Notes: generated by a model from the sequence alone, not told the origin. 64,000 nt of DNA from Bog-950 sp964423405 (GCA_964423405.1 CAYREY010000015.1:1-64000); one strand, 5' to 3'. Positions 18,301 to 26,315 are shown, numbered from the stretch's first letter. A program made the numbers and translations.

Positions 18301-19071
18301 ATAGTGGGTACAGCGCCGGCAATTGTACTTACCCCTGCTGTACGTAATAATGCTTGTGCCGAAGTAAGTACAGGCGCTATCAGCGTAACTGTAGAAGGAG
18401 GTAACCCGGGATATATTTATGATTGGAGTAATGGGGCTAATGTCTCGGCTGTTTCGGGTATAGGGCAAGGTACGTATGCCGTTACTGTGACCGATGCCCG
18501 TAACTGCACTATAACTGCCACTTATACAGTTGCCAATGGCTATTCCCTTACTGTAGATGCCATGCCATCTACTACCATTAATCTGGGTGAATCTGTACAG
18601 CTGAGTGCTGTTACCAATGTAGATAACGGTAATGTGTATAGCTGGACCCCGGCTATAGGAAACATTAACTGCAATAATTGTGCTACTACCAACGCCACTC
18701 CAACTCAGGAAACGATTTATACCATACAGGTATTGGATACCAATGGTTGCCGGGCAAGCGATACGGTTACCGTATCGGTTAATTCTATAACTGATATATT
18801 TATACCTAATGCATTTAGCCCTAATAACGATGGGAATAATGATGTGTTTCAGTTGTTTGGCGATGTAGGTACGATATCTTTCCTGGATATGAAAGTGTTT
18901 AACCGTTGGGGTGAACTTGTGTTTGAATCATCTACGCATAATTTTGAGTGGGATGGTACTTACAAAGGGGAAATCGTTCCTCAGGGTACCTACATTTATG
19001 TTGCAAAAATAGCCTTTGTAAACGGGTATGTTCGTAACAATCTGAAAGGATCGTTAACAGTAATCCGGTAA
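12385..19071 (+). CDS. Giant SprB-repeat surface protein with T9SS type B (gliding-associated) C-terminus
   Basis: A 2,228-residue protein starting at the ATG at 12385; the frame opens 60 bases earlier only at a TTG that would bury the signal peptide (MIKIKRSNVLLLLLLFVGHF). It then has 27 SprB-type repeats of about 75 residues, a PKD/Ig-like unit (SLTVDAMPSTTINLGESVQL...SWTPAIGN...CNNCATTNATP) and a C-terminal ~92-residue gliding-motility-associated sorting domain (DIFIPNAFSPNNDGNNDVF, KVFNRWGELVFES, WDGTYKGEIVPQGTYIYV). SprB of Flavobacterium is the mobile adhesin moved along the cell by the gliding motor; this is a shorter relative. The type B domain implies T9SS export with SprF/PorP-like partners, none of which are here. 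Role inferred: adhesin, perhaps gliding. Confidence 0.93.
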   Translation: MIKIKRSNVLLLLLLFVGHFATQAAVSISETHTNNTCYTGSSGDINITVSGGAAPYTYLWSDGIITEDRSGLTTGSYTVTVTDNLSATASAVITITSPGAIITSKNITHLDCGGGNTGAIDLTVTGGSGGYSYAWSDFVYTEDRANLTAANYYFTVTDANGCIKVDSANVTQPPGMVISKVITNVTCGSGANGAINISVTSGLPAYTYLWNDGVTTEDRTAIAAGNYSLTITDQAGCTASATATVGQSGGGMAINTTSTNPSCNGGTNGTITVTSVIGSVGPYTFRWSDGPTTQNRTGLGVGSYTVTATSTTGCTASATVNLTQPAVLNVSLTPIMLTCFGSNNGAINTAVTGGTSPYSYSWGGGVFTQNRTGLATGTYTVSVTDFKGCTATQSTFVPQPLQLTLTATPSPQACIGGPTGSVTTNVMGGTGSYSYWWGSGITTPNRTNVNAGTYSVTVTDGNGCSASASSTVLGYTPMVLTNTKTNNVCYGGATGAINLSVSNGWTPYTFTWSNGATTEDISGLTAGSYTITVNDNHTCTATATIAISQPSFPININSTITDVTCNGGANGSISLSLSNGNSPYSYNWGGGITTQNRTALIAGVYPVTVTDNSSCSVSASYTVNEPNAIVISSTTNSPACNGANSGAINLAVTGGIAPYAYNWGGGITTQNRVNIPAGNYSVTVTDNTGCTATHSVAVTQPAALLVVPTVTNVSCQGGNTGAISLAVSGGTTPYTFSWGGGIATQNRTGLAANTYSVTVTDNAGCAVNSISTVAQDASIAVTANVSNVTCFGGNNGAITISVSGGTIPYTYNWGSGITTQNRTGLSLGNYTVVVTDANGCTGSQYTAVLQPSLLTINLQATSVTCNGQNNGSIITTVSGGTGSYSFDWGGGVTTPNRSGLNAGNYSLTVTDANACTASSWVAISEPSSIVLGTSVVDVACYGASTGAINLTVSGGTGAYGYTWSNGAITQNVTSVIAGQYRVTVTDANNCSQSVSATVVQGSQIVTSLSVINPGCYGQSNGSIDLSVSGGAGSYNYNWSNTATSQDISSITAGNYTVTITDAAGCTAGSNAVVTEPAQLNITTSKQNITCNGANNGSINVTVTGGAGSYLYNWSNGATSEDISGLAPQSYTVTVTDNNLCTNTATITITQPTVLTASSTQANVTCNGGSNGTITVNVTGGTTSYNYNWSDGANTLNRTSLQAGSYTLTVSDANGCTATTTNTLTQPTAIVLSSTKADVSCAGAATGNIDLTVSGGVPTYQYQWSNNSVTQDLASITAGSYTVTVSDANLCTATHTTVVAQPSPITISFALNNVTCYGGNNGSIVTQTSGGNGGYVYNWSNGSQNASATGLSAGNYTLSINDATNCATSLTINVTQPNPIVLNHTPTLVSCSSPTSGAIDLSVSGGAFPYTYAWSNAATSQDVTNLSTGNYSVTVTDRDNCTATLGPVSITQPNGISLTTTVTNALCSGAANGAIDLTVTGGAGGYIYTWSHGATTQDVNGLTAGSYVVTVTDANSCIATTAVSVSQAQGVQVVLTKADATCYGATNGSVTTNISGNNGAVIYNWSNGATTQNITNLASGSYTVTVRDAQNCSSTSTAVVSQPQAIAINETHTNVDCNGNSTGTIQTTVSGGTGSYTYQWSNNVGSANISGLTANTYRLTVTDAASCSATTAVTITQPAVLTLSETHKPYACASKPGAIDLEVVGGTGPYSYNWTSGSSSQDIANLTSGSYQVTVQDTRGCVATRAVAINQLPVLTTHILKTDVTCNGGNNGTINLTVAGGTAPYQYMWSNGATSSSLTNLPASNYRVLVTDSNNCVITDTTTITQPIEISITETITNLLCHADANGAIQVSATGGNPGGYTYQWSNQSTAQLLQHLQAGTYTVTVADNQSCSATETYTLQQPAPISITATVAPVACDGRSDGQILISAAGGQQPYIYNWSNSAVTSAITALPTGSYSVTVTDGNNCTNIGSYIVGTAPAIVLTPAVRNNACAEVSTGAISVTVEGGNPGYIYDWSNGANVSAVSGIGQGTYAVTVTDARNCTITATYTVANGYSLTVDAMPSTTINLGESVQLSAVTNVDNGNVYSWTPAIGNINCNNCATTNATPTQETIYTIQVLDTNGCRASDTVTVSVNSITDIFIPNAFSPNNDGNNDVFQLFGDVGTISFLDMKVFNRWGELVFESSTHNFEWDGTYKGEIVPQGTYIYVAKIAFVNGYVRNNLKGSLTVIR
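12466..18546 (+). repeat. 27 tandem SprB repeats, about 225 bases each
   Basis: Each unit runs, by protein, ITxTxxNVTCxGGNNGAI, then VSGGTxPYxYxWSNG, then GxYTVTVTDANGCTA, then a linker ending QP. Nearly every unit carries two Cys (near residue 12 and in the NGC motif); unit 1 lacks the second. Units 5, 6 and 8-12 share a tryptophan loop WGGG...TQNRTG or close variants; units 13-27 mostly have WSNGAT..QD or similar. The units are diverged at DNA level, so not a young expansion. Confidence 0.9.
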
Positions 19072-19099
19072 TAATTTTTTTTCATGCCAATTCCCTTCT

Positions 19100-19127
19100 A
19101 AAAGCGGCCTGCCAGGGCCGCTTTTTG
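19100..19127 (+). terminator. Intrinsic terminator of the SprB-repeat gene
   Basis: AAAAGCGGCC and GGCCGCTTTT form a perfect 10-base stem with a 6-base loop and a T-rich tail, 28 bases after the stop. Confidence 0.88.
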
Positions 19128-19147
19128 TTTTTTACTATTTTTAATGA

Positions 19148-20530
19148 ATGTTGCGGTGCTTAAGGTTTGTATGGTTTTTGTTATTAATTGTTCTGTTATG
19201 CGATATAGAACTACAGGCCCAGCAGTGTAACAGGCCTGTTCCGCCCGGCGTGGCACGTTATGCCTACATACAGAACGATAGTAGCTGCAACGGTTTTTTA
19301 CTGGCAGCGCCTGTAAATGTACATCCCACCCGTCCTGGTGATGGTTCTGTTATAGAAAGTCAGGTATTGCTGGATTGTAATGGCTATGTGTTGTGGTACG
19401 GCGATAAATTGCCTGCCACACTAAATACAGATTTTAAATACCATTTAGCCCACAAATTGTTTTCTTATTGTGCAGTAAAAGACTCGATGCACTATATACG
19501 GTATATACTAAATAGTAAACTCCGAATCATAGATTCTGTAATAAACCTGAACGGTGTTAAGCCCGATGCCCACGATTTTGATATACTATCTAATGGTAGC
19601 TATCTGCTAACCGGACGGTTAGATTCGATAGTTGATGTAGACAGTAGCTATGCTATAGAATTGCCGACTGGTAGAAACACTAAGCTAATGGGGTTTGTTT
19701 TACAGGTTATTAGTAGAGCGCATAAACTTGTTTGGCAATGGAACAGTAATGAGCACATAAACCCAACCCATGCATTGGGTGTTTATGGTTACAAGGCAGC
19801 GTTATTTGATTACTGCCACGGAAATTCTGTTTCGGTGGCTAACGACGGAAATTATCTGGTGTCGCTCAGGAATATGGATGCGGTACATAAAATCGATAAG
19901 CATACAGGGCAGACTATCTGGATATTAGGCGGAAAATCAAGTGCATTCAGGTTTGTAAACAACCGGGGCCTGAGCGGGCAACATGATGTGGCACAATTAC
20001 CTAATGGTAACATAACAGCTTATAATAATGGTAATTCTATAAAGCCACATGTATCGGAAGTTGTAGAATATGTAATTGACACCTTACACCATACAGCCAC
20101 TAACATAACCACATATACTACAAAGGTAGGTTTATACTCAGCCGGTATGGGTAGCTTTAAGATATATAAAGCGAAAAAAGCTCTGATTGGCTATGGGCAA
20201 GTACTTAGCCCTGAGCCTGCCATAGAGTTGCTGGATAGTAACAGTAAGCGGTTGTTTCAGGTTTTTTACGAAGACAGTGTAATGAGCTATCGTGCTTACC
20301 TTGTAGAAGAGCAATTGAGTTTTCCGAGGCCTGTAATAAAGAAAGTCCAGACTAAAAAAGGCCTATTATTAAAAGCACCGGTAGGCTATAGAAAGTACAT
20401 GTGGAGTACCGGCGAAACTACACCATCTATCAATGTAAGCAAACCGGGTACATACATGGTATGGGTAAATTATGGAAATGGAATGCTTGGATCGCTACCG
20501 TATACGCTGGATATTTTGCCTGTTAAATGA
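19148..20530 (+). CDS. Secreted arylsulfotransferase (ASST)-like protein
   Basis: A 460-residue protein with a signal peptide (MLRCLRFVWFLLLIVLL, cleavage near ELQAQ). The body looks like an arylsulfotransferase beta-propeller: VKPDAHDFDILSNGSYLL, YCHGNSVSVANDGNYLVSLRN, VHKIDKHTGQTIWILGGK, then GQHDVAQLPNGNITAYNNGN. In the family, conserved His residues carry the sulfate during transfer between phenols. The last ~60 residues (KAPVGYRKYMWSTGETTPSI, then SKPGTYMVWV) form an Ig-like unit. There is no clear T9SS sorting tail. It follows the SprB-repeat gene after a terminator and so is probably separately transcribed. The catalytic activity is not assured; many such proteins are annotated only by fold. 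Confidence 0.75.
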   Translation: MLRCLRFVWFLLLIVLLCDIELQAQQCNRPVPPGVARYAYIQNDSSCNGFLLAAPVNVHPTRPGDGSVIESQVLLDCNGYVLWYGDKLPATLNTDFKYHLAHKLFSYCAVKDSMHYIRYILNSKLRIIDSVINLNGVKPDAHDFDILSNGSYLLTGRLDSIVDVDSSYAIELPTGRNTKLMGFVLQVISRAHKLVWQWNSNEHINPTHALGVYGYKAALFDYCHGNSVSVANDGNYLVSLRNMDAVHKIDKHTGQTIWILGGKSSAFRFVNNRGLSGQHDVAQLPNGNITAYNNGNSIKPHVSEVVEYVIDTLHHTATNITTYTTKVGLYSAGMGSFKIYKAKKALIGYGQVLSPEPAIELLDSNSKRLFQVFYEDSVMSYRAYLVEEQLSFPRPVIKKVQTKKGLLLKAPVGYRKYMWSTGETTPSINVSKPGTYMVWVNYGNGMLGSLPYTLDILPVK

Positions 20531-20544
20531 CCTATCTGGTTGAT

Positions 20545-21204
20545 TTAATTTTTGATAGAAAAAATAAAGTTGCGCTCCAGCATTATCACAGCCTGTGAAT
20601 ACAGACTTAACGTAAAGTTGTATTTACCTGCAATCTGCCTTATAAGGTCTGTCTCCACATCTTCGCTGGCAACCATAAGTACTAGGCTATCGCTTTTAAT
20701 ATGCTTGCTTATACCGGCAAATAGTTTTTCAAAATATTGATAGCTATCACCGGCATACCATGCTGCGGCGGCCTGTGTTGTGGGATTTTTTTTGAAGTAT
20801 GGTGGGTTAATAACCATTATATCGAAAGTTTGTCCTATAACATTGCTAAACAAATCGCTTTCATAAGCCTGTAGAGATACTCCATTTATAGCAGCATTGT
20901 CAGCTGTTGCGCGTATAGCTGCCGGGTTAATATCAATTGCAGTTACATAAGCGCCTTTGCTGGCTGCAAGAATTGATAACAATCCACTGCCGCAGCCCAC
21001 TTCAAGCACTTTTTTTTGTTGTAGGTTTAGTTTCAGCAGCTCTTTTGCCAGATACTTTGTACTGAAAAACAGCCCCGGGTGAAACACCCCTTTGGGCACC
21101 TGCAAGGTAAGCCCGCTGTATTTATATGTTCTGTTGTTGGATATTACCCATATACAGTAGGGCCTGTAAAACAAAAAGAGGATTTTACGAAACAGTTTTC
21201 TCAT
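20545..21204 (-). CDS. Class I SAM-dependent methyltransferase with NPPY motif
   Basis: A 219-residue methyltransferase. Motif I is VLEVGCGSGLLSILA (about 67-80), the acidic residue is in YVTAIDINPAAI, and NPPYF lies at 132-136, the active-site motif of enzymes that methylate amino nitrogens of bases or glutamine (HemK/PrmC, RsmC-like). The start ATG overlaps the stop of the radical SAM gene by one base (TAATG), so translation is coupled. The substrate is unknown; coupling to a B12-binding radical SAM protein suggests they act on the same product. There is no signal peptide, so it is cytoplasmic. Confidence 0.82.
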   Translation of the reverse strand: MRKLFRKILFLFYRPYCIWVISNNRTYKYSGLTLQVPKGVFHPGLFFSTKYLAKELLKLNLQQKKVLEVGCGSGLLSILAASKGAYVTAIDINPAAIRATADNAAINGVSLQAYESDLFSNVIGQTFDIMVINPPYFKKNPTTQAAAAWYAGDSYQYFEKLFAGISKHIKSDSLVLMVASEDVETDLIRQIAGKYNFTLSLYSQAVIMLERNFIFSIKN

Positions 21205-22703
21205 TAAAAACCTTCCAATTCTGGTTGCCGGTACTTGAATGCCTTCTGTAGTACTTTAATCTCGTAAGGTAGCTTGTAAAGTTTGTTTTTATAGCGAAAT
21301 GCAGAGGCAAGTTTCATCATTCTACGCTCTGTAACCGATAATCTGGTGTCGGTTACAGTAGGGTAGTAGCCATTCAACACGGTTTCAAAATTTTTAATCT
21401 TATCTACCATTTCAGCGGTAAGCCATGGCGTTAAGGGGTTTTTTCGTAGATCAAATTTTTCCCAGGCTGGGTCCAGCCAGTCTTCCAGTTTTTCAGGGAA
21501 CCTGAAACCACTTGCCAGTACTGCCTTGTACATATCACTACCTTCGGTTGGTACCGGGCTGTACACATAAATGATTATCTCTGTATCCGGGTTAGCCTGT
21601 TTTACCCGGGTAATGAAAGCAATGTCTTCATCAATTTGTTGCACTACTTTTCCGGGTGTTTCGGCTGGTAAGCCTAACACAAAAGAATACTCCGGTATTA
21701 TACCAAACTTCCTAAGCCGTTCAGCAAACTTTAGTATTTGCTCTCCGGATTGTTTGCCTCCTTTGTCCATCTGTTTCAGTATGGTATCGTTTCCGGTTTC
21801 TGCACCAAAAAATATCATTTTGCATCCCGATTTTCTCATCAGTTCCAGCGATTCATCGCTGTATTTGTCAATAGTATCGATACGGCCTTCGCCCCACCAT
21901 ACCATATCATCGTTCATTATCAGCTTTGCAAACTCAACGGTGCGTTTTTCGCTTACAAAAAAATTATTGTCGTGAAACTCAATAGCATTTCCGCCATAAG
22001 TATCGCGCAGCAGCTTTATGTTTCGGTATATCTTTTGAGCGTTTTGTCCTTTCCATTTTGCGTTGTAAATAGGCACAACCGCGCAAAACGAACAGGTAAA
22101 CGGGCAACCAAAACTGCTATGATAGGCGATGGTTTTGGTACCCAGGTAGCTTTTACCCAAATATCTACTGATGGGGTAAAAGTTGTTTAGTTTTTCGTAA
22201 GGCAGGTCGTTCAACTGGTCCTGGTCGTACAGGGTATCTTTGGGGGTAATAATAATCTCATCGCCTTGCCTGAAAATCAGATTATTTATGCTGTTGTATG
22301 GTAGGTTAGTTTCAAAATGTTCGAGCAATTTTGGGAAAGCATAATCGCCGGGGCCGTTAATTATCACATCTATATAACCAGATGTAATAACACTTTTATA
22401 CTGATTGCTGGCAAAGTAGCCGCCCCATACAGTTTTTATGTGCGGATACTTTTCACTTATCATTCTTGTTACTGGTATAGCCTGCCTTAACTGTGGGCCA
22501 GGCATAACCGTGCAGCCAAACACAGTAAAATCACCACTATTCAGGTAGGAGGTTATTGTGGCTACAGGGTCCGATTCGATATTGCCATCAACTATTACCC
22601 AATCGTATTTAGGGGTAATAGACGCAGCAATCTGCAGCACGCTGTTGGGTATTCGTGCTTTATAATTGTTACTACGCGGATTGAAAAGTAAAACCTTGCT
22701 CAA
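21204..22703 (-). CDS. B12-binding-domain radical SAM protein
   Basis: A 499-residue protein. An N-terminal Rossmann-like cobalamin-binding region covers about 1-130 (MSKVLLFNPRS, VFGCTVMPGPQ, VWGGYFASN, VIINGPGD), but I see no DxHxxG, so base-off cobalamin binding is uncertain. The radical SAM cluster motif is CPFTCSFC (Cys200, 204, 207), followed by a TIM-barrel region (GEGRIDTI, MIFFGAETGND, EYSFVLGLPAETP). Relatives (BchE/HpnJ group) carry out methylation, cyclisation or oxidation of lipids and natural products. The only usable start is a TTG giving MSKVLLFNPR; no in-frame ATG lies nearby. It is the first gene of a two-gene unit with the methyltransferase, at the edge of a surface-glycan region. 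Confidence 0.85.
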   Translation of the reverse strand: MSKVLLFNPRSNNYKARIPNSVLQIAASITPKYDWVIVDGNIESDPVATITSYLNSGDFTVFGCTVMPGPQLRQAIPVTRMISEKYPHIKTVWGGYFASNQYKSVITSGYIDVIINGPGDYAFPKLLEHFETNLPYNSINNLIFRQGDEIIITPKDTLYDQDQLNDLPYEKLNNFYPISRYLGKSYLGTKTIAYHSSFGCPFTCSFCAVVPIYNAKWKGQNAQKIYRNIKLLRDTYGGNAIEFHDNNFFVSEKRTVEFAKLIMNDDMVWWGEGRIDTIDKYSDESLELMRKSGCKMIFFGAETGNDTILKQMDKGGKQSGEQILKFAERLRKFGIIPEYSFVLGLPAETPGKVVQQIDEDIAFITRVKQANPDTEIIIYVYSPVPTEGSDMYKAVLASGFRFPEKLEDWLDPAWEKFDLRKNPLTPWLTAEMVDKIKNFETVLNGYYPTVTDTRLSVTERRMMKLASAFRYKNKLYKLPYEIKVLQKAFKYRQPELEGF

Positions 22704-22799
22704 TGACTGTATGTTGCACCTGCAAGATGTGAAAAACCATGCTATGTTGCTATACCCATATTAAAGTTTTATTGTTGCTAACAGCATTTGCGCAACACA

Positions 22800-23813
22800 G
22801 TGGTAAAACGTATCAGATTTATATTTACAAGCATTTTGGTGACAGTATGCACCATTACTATAATGTTGCTGTTGCTTGAAATTGCTTTCCGCTACCAATT
22901 GTTTGATTTTTACGGTGTAGAGTTAAGGTCACTTAATAGTTCCGTTGATAAATCGCCCAAAGGGGAAAAAATACTTGTGTTTGGCGATTCATTTAGTGCT
23001 GCTAATAATGGGTATGTAACCATGCTGAGCGACTCTTTGGCCGGGGTTAGTGTTATAAATTCGGCTATACCAGGAACCAGCATGCGCGAGATGAGCTTAA
23101 TTGCCCGAAAGAGAATTGATAAGTATGCCCCCGACGTACTTATACTACAGTTGTACCCCGGTAATGATTTGACAGATATATCTCACCCTGTCAACTACGA
23201 TTCTGTTTCGATTTTGCGTAACCTGTATTGGCAGGCTGTTGACAACTGGTGCTCGCTGGGTTGGCTTAATTATAAGCTTGCAGGAGTAAGACAACTTGTT
23301 GACAATGAGCAGTATTTTGTTGTGCCACAAGCAAGCGATACTTTTTCAATTAATAACTACAGCAGCCGTGTGAAGCTGCTAATAAAGGCGGATCGTAGTT
23401 TTATTGTTAATAGTGCCTTGGTTGCAGTAGGTAAGTACAGTACTGCATTTGATAAACAGCTAAACTATATTAAATCTATTACAGCTTACTACAAGTCGGT
23501 TAAGCCCGATGGTAGGGTTGTGCTTTTGGTAGTGCCGCATTGTAGTATGGTCTCGCCGGTTTATTACCACAATTATCAATTGTTGGGTGCCGGTTTGAAT
23601 GATTATACTGTTAGTACCAGCATGTTTACGCACAAGTTGGCTGAGCGATTACCTGAATTATTATTGCTGGATGCTACTAAGGCTCTTGTACACAGAGAAA
23701 GGGCAGGCGGGCAGACTTATTATATGAATGATGAGCACCTGACCACGGTTGGCCACAAAACAGTGGCCGATACCTTAGTTAAAGTATTGTTGCCTATTAT
23801 ATCCGCATATTAA
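22800..23813 (+). CDS. Membrane-anchored SGNH/GDSL-type hydrolase
   Basis: About 337 residues. The start is uncertain: GTG at 22800 (used here) or TTG at 22788. One N-terminal transmembrane segment (FIFTSILVTVCTITIMLLLL) anchors it. The hydrolase blocks are visible: VFGDSFSA with the nucleophile Ser, LQLYPGNDLTD with the Asn of block III, and DEHLTTVGH with the Asp-His pair. Such periplasmic enzymes add or remove acyl groups on glycans. It is divergent from the radical SAM gene and its end overlaps by four bases with the O-antigen ligase coming the other way. Confidence 0.78.
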   Translation: MVKRIRFIFTSILVTVCTITIMLLLLEIAFRYQLFDFYGVELRSLNSSVDKSPKGEKILVFGDSFSAANNGYVTMLSDSLAGVSVINSAIPGTSMREMSLIARKRIDKYAPDVLILQLYPGNDLTDISHPVNYDSVSILRNLYWQAVDNWCSLGWLNYKLAGVRQLVDNEQYFVVPQASDTFSINNYSSRVKLLIKADRSFIVNSALVAVGKYSTAFDKQLNYIKSITAYYKSVKPDGRVVLLVVPHCSMVSPVYYHNYQLLGAGLNDYTVSTSMFTHKLAERLPELLLLDATKALVHRERAGGQTYYMNDEHLTTVGHKTVADTLVKVLLPIISAY

Positions 23814-25126
23814 CTAGTAGATGAGTCAGCTGGTTTGCTTTTTGAGCCAGTAGCTAATAATGTCAGGCCACAACACATCCATACCAGGGCTGAAATCTTA
23901 TCATCGTGTATAAAGTTGTTTACTGAAGTGTGCATAAAAAATGTAAGTAATGCTGTAAGTATTACCAACATAATCTGTTCTTTACCTTTTACATAGTTAT
24001 TTGCTGCCTGGAAAAGTGATAGCATAACTATTCCCAACCATAAAAAAAGGCCAACCAACCCCAGTTCGGTTAGTGCAGCCAGGTAATCTGAATGTGAATT
24101 GCCTCCGGTTCCTGCACGCGCATCTGGTAGTGCTTCATTCAGGCTTATACGTGTCATCTCTTCCTTTTTTTGATATTTCAGGTATGTGAACTTGTACATG
24201 TTGTTTCCAAAGCCGGTTAAAGGTTTTTCTTTAAACATCCTCCACGCACATTTATATCTATTTAAACGTTCCAGGTTGGCTACATCGTATTTCCAGTTAA
24301 ATGTAGATAGTAGCTGATTGCTGATAGTTGTGTTTTTAATGTATTGCTGTTTCTGTAAAAAGAGGCTGGCAAGCAATAGAAACAATACCCCTGTAAGTGT
24401 ACTTATAGCGCCAATTGCCAGCACCTTTCTTAAGTTTTGGCCATAGAAGTACAATACGGTGGAAATTGTAAAGCCGATAACTGTTGTTAGCCATGCTGCT
24501 CTTGAATACGAAAAGAATAAACCGGCAGCTACTACCAATAGTATCGGTAATGTTATGAGGCGCTTACCCAAATATGTGGGTAGGGTACCGGGTTTAATGC
24601 AGAAATATACCCAAAACGGGAACAAAACGGCCAGCGTGGCTCCGTAAAGAGGATGGTCGCGGTAGAAGGGCCGCATAGAAGCAGCTGAGAAATCTATAAC
24701 AAACCCATAGCCTGCATGCACGTATAAACCATGTAGCAGAATTGGTACTATACCAATAGTATATGCAACTATGCATTTTATATAAAATCCCGGCTTGTTT
24801 TTTTCAAGTAATGCAAAACCCGCTACAAATACCAAAACATGCAGGGTTTCTATTAGTGTGTATTTGGCCGATACTACTGGCCTGGCAGAATAGGCACAAC
24901 TAATCCATGACCATGCTATGTACCCGGCAATAAACCAGAGTAATGGGTTTGTTGCCTGTTGTCGGGCTAACCGCCAGATATCTTTTGAATAATAAAGCAG
25001 CACCAGAGCAATAAATATCTGTAAAGGCTCGCCGGGTATATTGATGCCAAAACCAAGGCTCAGATTTTCTATTGAATAAGGGAGGCTAAAAAAAAGTACC
25101 AGGTACAAAAAGCGAAGCAAAGCCAT
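23810..25126 (-). CDS. O-antigen ligase / polymerase family protein
   Basis: About 438 residues with roughly a dozen hydrophobic segments. I start it at ATG 25126 (MALLRFLYLVLFF); the longer frame begins with a TTG. The Wzy/WaaL-type motif is present: FGNNMYKFTYLKYQ, then GTGGNSHSDYLAALTELGLVG, the long periplasmic loop with the conserved His and the following helix. Family members join polysaccharide chains to lipid A-core or polymerise repeat units; in T9SS species they may also supply the lipopolysaccharide to which cargo is attached. It lies 22 bases after the GT4 gene on the same strand, so the two are probably one operon. Confidence 0.85.
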   Translation of the reverse strand: MALLRFLYLVLFFSLPYSIENLSLGFGINIPGEPLQIFIALVLLYYSKDIWRLARQQATNPLLWFIAGYIAWSWISCAYSARPVVSAKYTLIETLHVLVFVAGFALLEKNKPGFYIKCIVAYTIGIVPILLHGLYVHAGYGFVIDFSAASMRPFYRDHPLYGATLAVLFPFWVYFCIKPGTLPTYLGKRLITLPILLVVAAGLFFSYSRAAWLTTVIGFTISTVLYFYGQNLRKVLAIGAISTLTGVLFLLLASLFLQKQQYIKNTTISNQLLSTFNWKYDVANLERLNRYKCAWRMFKEKPLTGFGNNMYKFTYLKYQKKEEMTRISLNEALPDARAGTGGNSHSDYLAALTELGLVGLFLWLGIVMLSLFQAANNYVKGKEQIMLVILTALLTFFMHTSVNNFIHDDKISALVWMCCGLTLLATGSKSKPADSSTS

Positions 25127-25148
25127 ATTGAAAAATAACAATACCGCC

Positions 25149-26315
25149 TTAATTAGCTATATACAACATCACTTTTTCAGTTTCATCATCCCACCGGAAA
25201 TTACGTTTCGTGTATTGTAAGGCATTGTTTACAAGGTTTTCTTTCAGGGTTTTATCGTTCCATAGCCGTTCAATATGGTTGCAGTATTCTTCGGTAGTGT
25301 TACCTATCAGCACATGCTCGTTATGTATCAGGCCCAGTGCATTAGCGGCAAGAGGAGAAACTACACACGGTAGCCCCATAGCCATGGCTTCCAGTATTTT
25401 ATTTTGTATGCCTGTGCCCATTTGTAGCGGGGCAATAAAAATGGTAGAGGTTGCATACGAGCTACGCACATCGTCTACCCATCCGGTAACAGTTATATTG
25501 GGATTGCGTGCAAGAGCCAGCACCCGTTTGTCTGGCGAGCTGCCCGAAACAAGAAAACTAACCTTTCTACCTCTTTTAACCAGTGCCGGTATAATGCTTT
25601 CTGCTATATAGCAGGCACAATCTATGTTTGGCAGGTAGTTCATATTGCCGTGAAATAGCAAGTCGTACTTTTGGGTGTGTTGTCGTGGGGAGAAATAACC
25701 GGTATCTACACCATTATGTATTACCTGTATGTGGTTTTTATTATCGTGAGGAATCAGGTTCTTGTCCTGCTCTGAAATAATCAGGTGTTTGTTGAATCTT
25801 GAGAAGACAGTCTTTTCATATTTTTTTAAGCGGCCAGACTCGACTTTGTACAACAAATGCATAAGTGTGCTGCTTTTGGCTGCCATACGTTCATAGCCTG
25901 TAGAGAACGCGTCCATATAGTCCAGTACTTTAACCGGTGCTGCCACATTGGTGGCATATTCTGCTGTGCGTATCAACTGAAAAAAAGCCACATCCGGTTT
26001 AATCCGTTCAGCATGGCTACAGATACTATTATGAATATCTTTTTTATAAAAATATGCTGCCTGAAAAGGAATTGTTTGAAAAACTGCTTTAGTGCAATTC
26101 AGCAGGCTTTGATATTTACTAAGTGTATAGAAGTGGGTTTCGGCGCAAAAACTATTTAGGTGCTCCTTCACATCAAACGGTACTGGTTGGTCTGATATAC
26201 AAAACAGATATACCTGATGATTGAGACAAATATGGCGTAGCATGTGATATGCCCGTAGCTTATCGCCCTTATTAAGAGGATAGGGGACCCGCGACAAAAC
26301 CATCATTACTTTCAT
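25149..26315 (-). CDS. Family 4 glycosyltransferase
   Basis: A 388-residue GT-B glycosyltransferase. The N-terminus MVLSRVPYPLNKGDKLRAYHML matches the subgroup of GT4 enzymes tied to exopolysaccharide systems. The C-terminal donor domain has LLFHGNMNYLPN, VTGWVDDVRS, and APLQMGTGIQNKILEAMAMG with the Glu that contacts the sugar nucleotide. It acts in the cytoplasm on a lipid-linked glycan. The downstream O-antigen ligase suggests both work on the same polysaccharide. Donor and linkage cannot be read from sequence. Confidence 0.88.
   Translation of the reverse strand: MKVMMVLSRVPYPLNKGDKLRAYHMLRHICLNHQVYLFCISDQPVPFDVKEHLNSFCAETHFYTLSKYQSLLNCTKAVFQTIPFQAAYFYKKDIHNSICSHAERIKPDVAFFQLIRTAEYATNVAAPVKVLDYMDAFSTGYERMAAKSSTLMHLLYKVESGRLKKYEKTVFSRFNKHLIISEQDKNLIPHDNKNHIQVIHNGVDTGYFSPRQHTQKYDLLFHGNMNYLPNIDCACYIAESIIPALVKRGRKVSFLVSGSSPDKRVLALARNPNITVTGWVDDVRSSYATSTIFIAPLQMGTGIQNKILEAMAMGLPCVVSPLAANALGLIHNEHVLIGNTTEEYCNHIERLWNDKTLKENLVNNALQYTKRNFRWDDETEKVMLYIAN

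Noticed and set aside
12466..18546. Periodic repeats that could suggest a CRISPR or tandem DNA repeat
   Set aside because: The period is about 225 bases, units differ in DNA, and the frame is open throughout; it is a protein repeat array.
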